The notes under the pieces: generated by a model
Databases searched by the model: none
What the model was told of the DNA's origin: nothing
What the model saw: the letters and a program-made list of their open reading frames with translations, nothing else
Program-made: the position numbers and the translations under genes
Shown here: in pieces, positions 58,009 through 64,000 of the stretch
Position numbering within the stretch: position 1 is the first letter of the stretch
How the letters are laid out: each line of letters starts with the position of its first letter
Source of the DNA: Rhabditoides inermis
Lineage: Eukaryota > Nematoda > Chromadorea > Rhabditida > Rhabditidae
DNA length: 64,000 nucleotides
Direction of reading: 5' to 3'
NCBI GenBank assembly: GCA_963966185.1
Contig: CAWZYM010000020.1
Coordinates: forward strand, 507,501-571,500

Positions 58009-58990
58009 CTCTCATATTTGCTTTCAGTCTGGACTACGAGATCGGAGTGACGTACTTTGGCCCGTACTGCGACTATCTGGTGGTGAACATCTCCTCCCCG
58101 AACACGCCTGGATTGCGGTCGATGCAGAAGAAGGACGATCTACAGAAGGTTAGTGGAAGAGAGCTAGAAAGAGAGCTAGAAGAAGAAGATAGTGGAATTC
58201 GAAGCGAAGGGAAGAGCGAGTTGAGAGGGATTCTTCAATTCCAGCTACTCGCTCACGTGAAGAAGGTGGTGGATCGTCTGGACGTGGACGAAAAGCCCAA
58301 GGTATCGATTGGTTATTGATCTAGTTACTTATCGATTGATTTCAGCTCCTTCTCAAGATTGCCCCCGACCTCATTGAGAGCGAGATGAAGGACATTGCCA
58401 ATGTGAGTATGCGTGATTACGGAATAACTTATCGATTGATTGATTGGTGTTGTCCAGGTTGTGATGGACCAGAAGAAGTATGGCATTGACGGTCTGATCG
58501 TGTCGAACACGACTGTCGCCCGCGCGGAGACACTCCAGTCACCCAACAAGGCTGAGATTGGTGGGTAGAGAGAGATAAGGGTAAGAGGGAGAGTGACTGT
58601 TGCAGGAGGTCTGTCCGGGGCGCCGGTCCGCGAAACGAGTACGGAGTGTGTGCGCAAGATGTACAGGTTGGAAGCTGTCTCCGTTCCCATTCTCTCTTGC
58701 TCCTTCCAGTCTTACTGCCGGTCGTCTGCCGATCGTCGGCTGTGGGGGTGTGTCTTCGGGAGAGGATGCGTATGACAAGATTCGCGCCGGCGCCTCGCTC
58801 GTACAGATATATTCCGCATTGGTATACCAGGGATTCCCCGTCATCGGAAAGGTGCGCATTTGTCTTACTTTTCGAGTGATACTAAAAGTTATTTGTGTTG
58901 TTTTAGGTGAAACGCGAGTTGGCAGAGTGTCTTCGACGGGATGGCTTTTCGAATGTCTCGGAGGCGGTGGGAGCAGACCACAGGAAGTAG
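56960..58990 (+). CDS. DHODH: Dihydroorotate dehydrogenase, class 2, mitochondrial
   Basis: Catalyses the quinone-linked oxidation of dihydroorotate to orotate in pyrimidine synthesis at the inner mitochondrial membrane. The N-terminus has a membrane helix ([19 protein letters not shown]) and the class 2 helical quinone-tunnel region ([14 protein letters not shown]). The FMN barrel is intact: [70 protein letters not shown] (catalytic Ser), [50 protein letters not shown] and [14 protein letters not shown], ending ...VGADHRK, TAG 58988-58990. An 18-nt in-frame possible micro-exon lies at 57393-57410 (MNYGVE). Stop-to-start distance from the COMMD6-like gene is 12 nt. Confidence 0.95.
57965..58006. 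repeat. (CT)n microsatellite in DHODH intron
   Basis: Pure CT starting 7 nt after the donor (CAGT... GTGAGTACGCCCTCT). Confidence 0.95.
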
Positions 58991-59112
58991 GCAGACCGGG
59001 CAGCACAGAGTACATTGCATATTCGATTTTCGCAATAGTTACCTCTTGTTCTATTGTAGTGAGAGTTTTTTCACCGGTTTCTCTTTGCTCACAGATTGGT
59101 GTTTGATTGTCA

Positions 59113-59118
59113 AATAAA
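59113..59118 (+). terminator. Polyadenylation signal AATAAA for DHODH
   Basis: AATAAA 122 nt after the DHODH stop codon. Confidence 0.65.
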
Positions 59119-59341
59119 TGTTGCACTCATATATATTTTTTAAATTTACTATTGAGACAACCCCATCAGTGAGCTTGAGTCATATGATATATGACCCATA
59201 TCTCATTTCTGCTATTCTCACATATTCTCACGGAAGACGTCCATGAGCTGAGGACAATTGAGACCATAGTTTAGGCAGAATAGAACTATTTTCCACTGGC
59301 ATCACCGCACCATTCTATGTATCAGTGTAAGAAAGAAAACG

Positions 59342-59347
59342 TTTATT
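59342..59347 (-). terminator. Polyadenylation signal for SLC66A2
   Basis: TTTATT on the + strand, AATAAA on the minus strand, about 470 nt beyond the SLC66A2 stop. Confidence 0.5.
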
Positions 59348-59815
59348 CGGAAAACACACAGCAGTCATAAAATGTATATGTCAAACAGGGAGGCGTAAAA
59401 CTCTGTGCTCTCATCCTCGCCCGCAAATGAGGGCTCAAGAGGGAGGAAGGTCGCTCTATAAATTATGTGGTCTCACAAAGATCGTCGCATCACACCATAG
59501 GACACTTCACGCATTGACACGTGAAAAGAGGAGAGAAGAGTGCGGTCATTTACATGATACATAATACAAAGTACATATTGCCATCTGCTATCTCGGAGAC
59601 TATGAGAAGGTTGGAGGAAAGATTGAAGAGGGGTTAGGAGAGCACAACCAGTGGGTACAAGTATACAATAGGAGAGCAGCCTCCAACATACAACAACAAT
59701 CACACGTCGCGCATACAACAACACTCAATGCAGCCTATGCCTATACACACGCGCAGCCAATCACAGATGCGCTACTTTGTTCAAGGGGGTTTAGATCAGC
59801 TGATCCATCAGCTGA

Positions 59816-61579
59816 TCAGTCAATGACCGAGGGAGAGGGCGAGCCGTTTCCGCTGTACGGCAGAGACTCGCCCGAAGACGTGTTGTTGCGGTACACAACC
59901 ACCTGACCGAGGATGAAGATGTCGATCGAGATCTGAAAACGACAGCGTAATCAATAAATCAATAATATTGATCGATACCTGAAGAATGGCGCAGACCCAG
60001 AACTGCATGGGAGATCCAGTGGCAACAAAGTATCCCGTCTTGGCCAGATCTCCTAGCAGCCACATCAGAACCATAGGAATGCTGCAAGCGAGATGTCAGT
60101 TCAGGAATCAATCCACACTTATATATCAAGTTACTTACTTCAGAATACTCTTAAATACCCGGAACACTTCGGAATGCTATTTCTTCGAAACACTTCGGAA
60201 TCGCTTCCTTAGAAAAAAAGCGCACTGTTATCTACCCATCCACGCAACTTCCCCTCTTCCCCTCGCTCTCGTCGGAGCAATTAGCATCCTTTGCGGGTAC
60301 CAAGAGCGACCAAAAATAGCCTTCTTTTTCTATCCTATTTCCACCCTCTACATTCATCGAGGCCGAAGCCGTCCAAAACAGACGACGAATGTGTACGACG
60401 GACATCCTCATTTCCATAAGCACATGTGCATGCGACAATGTGGTGAGGTGGAAAATAAGAGTGCGTGTGTCGATACAAAACACTCAGAGCAACATCCCCC
60501 TTTCTAGCGCCTAGCAGCATCCTCTCCCACGCTCATGCTTGCAAAATGCGCATAGAGTGCGCCGTCGCCTGCGCCGTGCCCGTCTGCCTCATCCCTTCTT
60601 CCTCTCTTTCACCATTCACCTCAATCCTACAGTCTCGTATCTTCCTTTCCTTCTCCCCATCTCGCACTCACCTCATTCCCTGTGTGCTCTTCCTCTGGAA
60701 GTTGCGGATGAGCTGCGGGGCTCCGAGGGAGGCCTCGACCAGCAGGGACACCATGCCCAGCGCCTCCACGTACCACGAGTACTGAAACACAAAACATGTC
60801 AAAGATCAAATCCACTTCTGGCTCCATGTCCATCCATTTCTTCAAACAGTTTTATAAATTTAGCATAATCGTCCACCCACTCCCTTCTGTCCACCCCTAC
60901 TTGTTCCGAAATACGACGCACCAAAATGACTAACTCACGTATCGCGAGCTATTTCCAGTCGAGTCGCATCCAAATCCGAGCACACGCAATTCGCGCAAGC
61001 AATTCGTGCCGAAAAAACCGCACAATACGGAACTCATAAACTCGGCACGCCACTCGTACACTCTCCAAACTCCGGCACGCTACTTTGCAGCGCAACAAAA
61101 CAAAGAGCGGGCCAAAGTTCGGAATGCCTCTCCATCCAATAGCCGAATAAAGATCTCTCATCTCTGGCAAGGGAGCGGGGAATTGTACACATACACACGT
61201 GTCACATCGAATCACCCGTCTGGACAGCTCAGAAGGGAGAGAGAGGGTTAGGGGGAGGGAGAGGCGCGGCGGAAACAGTGCAAAACACCGCGTCGGACAG
61301 ACTCGCTATCGTCGTCGTCACAGACTTCTTTCCGCGTGTCCAGTTACCAGCAGGGTCTCAAGAATCATCGCTCAGTGTTCGTCCTGCATATTCACTTTCT
61401 ACTGTCATCCCTATGCATCGTTTCACGACGCTGTCACGACACATCACATTCTCACATCCGCTATCTTCTGCAAAACAACACCCACGTGGCTTGATTCTAT
61501 CACATTCTCTCTTTAGGACAGCTCCGTATTGCCAAATTCTTTTTGCTCATGCATTCCGCTAGCGTGCTTACAACAAGTA

Positions 61580-61624
<45 letters not shown>

Positions 61625-62512
61625 ATCCTCCTACCCTCCACACCTGCACTTGTCACGTACATACAGTGTGATGTGTGAAACTAGGATTCTGAAAGTGGAC
61701 GACGTCCGAGTAAACACTCGTCTACTCCGTCTCCCTCTTCTCCTGCGCCACAGGACACAGCACCCAAACTCGTTTACAACTCCCTCCCTCCCTTCCGCAC
61801 CTCTCTCCCACCTCCCTCTCCCTCTCTCTCGCATCCATTCTCAATCCTGCGAAGCGCGAGCGCGTAAATTCCTTACATATTCCCCTACTCTATTATCCAC
61901 GCCGAGTTTCCTTCCGCATTCTTGGTGCTTCTTCTCCCCCTCCCGCTCTCTCCCTCCATCTGCACATCTCATAATAACACGGCATACTCGTGTCTCAATC
62001 TCTAATTCAGCGCACTCTTATTCTAAAGCAATTAGTATTGCTCATAGACTTTTCAGACATCCCCATAGACAATCACGCCGTCCCTCCCCTCCCATTAACC
62101 GTGACGCTTCGATTCTCAAAACGCCTTTCTCGCTTACCCATAATTTGTTGCTCTATCTCGCCCTGAACATGGATGTTTGGTGATCACCCATCTACCCTTC
62201 ATTCCTTCTGCCCATCCGTTCCAACTCATCATCATCGTCCCTTTCCTCCACGCCATCGTCGCTTTTTAGCGCGACCAGGTCGGCCGTAAGCGGATTTATA
62301 GACGTCCATAAATGCCAAGCACAACAGCGACGTTCACTGTTCTTCTACATCCACGCCCAGCCACTTAGTGGGAAACGTATCTAGCGCCTTGCGAAACGTA
62401 CCGTGATGAATATGGCGGTGATGACACTCCAGACGGCAGTGAAGACTGCGAGAGCAATGAGGAACGACGCCAGGTCGTTCCACGCCCAGAACGCAGACAG
62501 GAAGTGACCCTC
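59816..62512 (-). CDS. SLC66A2: SLC66A2 (PQLC1) PQ-loop transporter, 5' end outside window
   Basis: Four minus-strand exons: about 62401-62512, about 60673-60782, about 59980-60081 and 59816-59932. They give LSAFWAWNDLASFLIALAVF, then YSWYVEALGMVSLLVEASLG and APQLIRNFQRKSTQGMS (second PQ-loop motif), VLMWLLGDLAKTGYFVATGS, QFWVCAILQISIDIFILGQV and a short tail to TGA 59816-59818. This matches the C-terminal half of SLC66A2. In other animals the protein sits on endosomal/Golgi membranes. The first PQ loop and start codon are not in the window. The intron 60783-62400 is long for this locus and contains a (CT)n tract at 61583-61623. Confidence 0.85.
61583..61623. repeat. (CT)n microsatellite in SLC66A2 intron
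   Basis: Pure CT, about 40 nt. Confidence 0.95.
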
Positions 62513-64000
62513 TGCAATAGACCAACAGTTAGACAATAGATCGACTCAAGGCGGCATACTCATTGATGAACATGCAATATCATTCACTCCCTATCACAGG
62601 ACCACCCACGCTTCTCTCTCACACTGATCCCCAACGACCGCCACTCATCATATCCGCACCCAGCCGCCAGCGCAAATATCATTGTTCTCCGCCACCTGAC
62701 AACCCAACTCCTCCCCTATTCCATCCCTCTTCTTCCCCTTCTTCCTCCTCTTCCTCTCCCAGCACAACCAACATCTCGCGCGATCAATAGCAATAAACTT
62801 CTTCATCCCAAGAATCTTCTGTTCCTTCTTCTCCACCCCTGTTCTCCTTCCTCCTGCTCCTCCTCCCTCTCCCGTGTGCCCTCTACTGAATTCTAAGAGG
62901 CGGGCGGGCTGCCCGCTTATGCCTGCCCTGCCTCCTCCTCTCCTCCTTTCGTAGCCGACTCTTCTCACGAATCCCCCTCCCCCTTCCCCTCCCTTCCTCT
63001 CACTTTCACGCCATCAGTCTATCGTCTCACACTCCAAAATCCATATTCACTTTGCTTGCCCCTGCTACTGCCGACTCTGCAACGTCACGCACCTATTCAA
63101 TAGCCGGAGGGAAGGCATGCTGCCTACATTGACCCTCTTCAATTCGTGCCTGCCTGCTTCCCTGCCACCTCTTTTTCTCGACACCCGCAACATTGTGATT
63201 AACTCAGACCCTCTCATTAACCGCATCTTCAACACACCTTCTTCATCACTGTTTTTTCACCATGAAAAATTACAGGTTTCAAACACCATGTTTCATACAT
63301 TTCTTCGTAGGTTATTCTCAGAAGGAGCCGAGATGAATGAATGAAATAGAGAGTGATTCAGTGAGTACATACTCTGTTCTCTGTTTACTATCATATCACC
63401 AGCATGCCTTCGGAAAGAATCTCGATGAGCCATGCTCGCTGCACCTTCTCCTCTTTCCTCCTCGTGCTCCTCATCAGTGCTCCACGCAACTCTGCTCTTG
63501 CCACCCTAATCATGATATTCATTCCCTCGTCTCTGCTCCCCTTGCTCTCCCCACTCCCATCATAGGAGTACGCCGCAATCACATGATCGCAACCTGACTG
63601 CTCCTTCCAACCATGCCGCGTCCGATTTGTCATCGACAGTAGAATAGAAAAAGACGATACGTCACAGTTAATTTTATTCAAGCTTATCCTCACGCCGACT
63701 ACGACGCATATACAACATACATAGAATGTGTATGCGGTGCCAATTACTGCTCCCCCTCCCGTATTTCCTCCACTTCTCCTTCTGTCCTCTATTCATTCAA
63801 AACATGCCGTCTTTTCCCGGAAGGAGCGAGAGCGCCTTGCGTGTCACCAAATTTTTCATATTGCTTCTTTTCGCGTCGCAACTCCTGTCAACATTCAACA
63901 ACAACATTGTGCATGTTTAGGTGTGTCGACCTGACGGAGCATCCCTCACGCTTCCTGTTTTCCTCGCTGCCCTCCTCTCCGCAGTCACGGCGCCCCCACA
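62513..64000. other. Upstream intron of SLC66A2, no exon recognised
   Basis: Pyrimidine-rich on the + strand, without a recognisable SLC66A2 exon. The upstream exons must lie beyond the right edge. Confidence 0.4.

Noticed and set aside
59986..60507. 173-residue plus-strand frame
   Set aside because: Antisense of an SLC66A2 exon followed by intron; no family resemblance.

Overview
The window is nuclear DNA from an animal, most likely a nematode. Almost every gene is cut into many short exons (often 60-150 nt) by small introns with GT(A/G)AG donors and TTTCAG-like acceptors. Some introns are as short as about 44 nt. Several start codons sit directly behind an acceptor-like TTTCAG, which suggests spliced-leader trans-splicing. 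Gene content fits a nematode: a BLI-4-like furin with several alternative 3' exons, a PAN-1/LRON-like membrane LRR protein and a SOL-2/NETO-like CUB-LDLa protein. The very exon-rich structure recalls diplogastrid worms, but the genus is inference. GA/CT microsatellites are extraordinarily dense; they produce long meaningless Ser/Leu- or Arg/Glu-rich open frames that I left out.

Layout. 1-2.6 kb: simple repeats, one SINE-like copy and a 0.36-kb inverted-repeat (MITE-like) element. 2.7-4.2 kb: one orphan candidate exon on the minus strand, otherwise nothing. 4.2-7.5 kb (+): a secreted unrecognised protein and a second unrecognised protein sharing Asn-Pro helical motifs, possibly one gene, with an intronic tRNA-Ser. 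7.6-11.8 kb (-): CALML4-like EF-hand protein, C9orf78/TLS1 homologue and a coiled-coil protein. 12.05-16.7 kb (+): transmembrane LRR protein, with a retroelement fragment in an intron. 16.9-24.0 kb (-): RalBP1-like RhoGAP, VTA1 and golgin-84. 24.6-25.55 kb: a ~110-bp minisatellite. 26.05-28.6 kb (+): a Wnt ligand. 28.6-33.9 kb: a long gene-poor interval. 33.9-38.7 kb (+): katanin p80. 39.0-39.85 kb (-): a MARVEL-type four-helix membrane protein. 40.7-44.5 kb (+): the CUB-CUB-LDLa membrane protein. 44.5-48.9 kb: gene-poor. 48.9-55.6 kb (+): furin/BLI-4. 56.4-59.0 kb (+): a COMMD6-like protein and DHODH separated by only 12 nt, probably co-transcribed. 59.8-62.5 kb and beyond (-): SLC66A2 PQ-loop transporter, 5' end outside the window.

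The genes do not form one pathway. Several concern membrane traffic and secretion (VTA1, golgin-84, RalBP1, furin, SLC66A2), but most neighbours look like ordinary eukaryotic adjacency. The real structure of interest is at intron level: purine/pyrimidine tracts repeatedly begin within a few bases of 5' splice sites, and small tandem duplications repeatedly copy splice sites (Wnt, katanin, furin, DHODH). The COMMD6-DHODH pair looks like a very tight operon. I see no CRISPR array, prokaryotic defence system or gene cluster that would count as a new multi-gene system.
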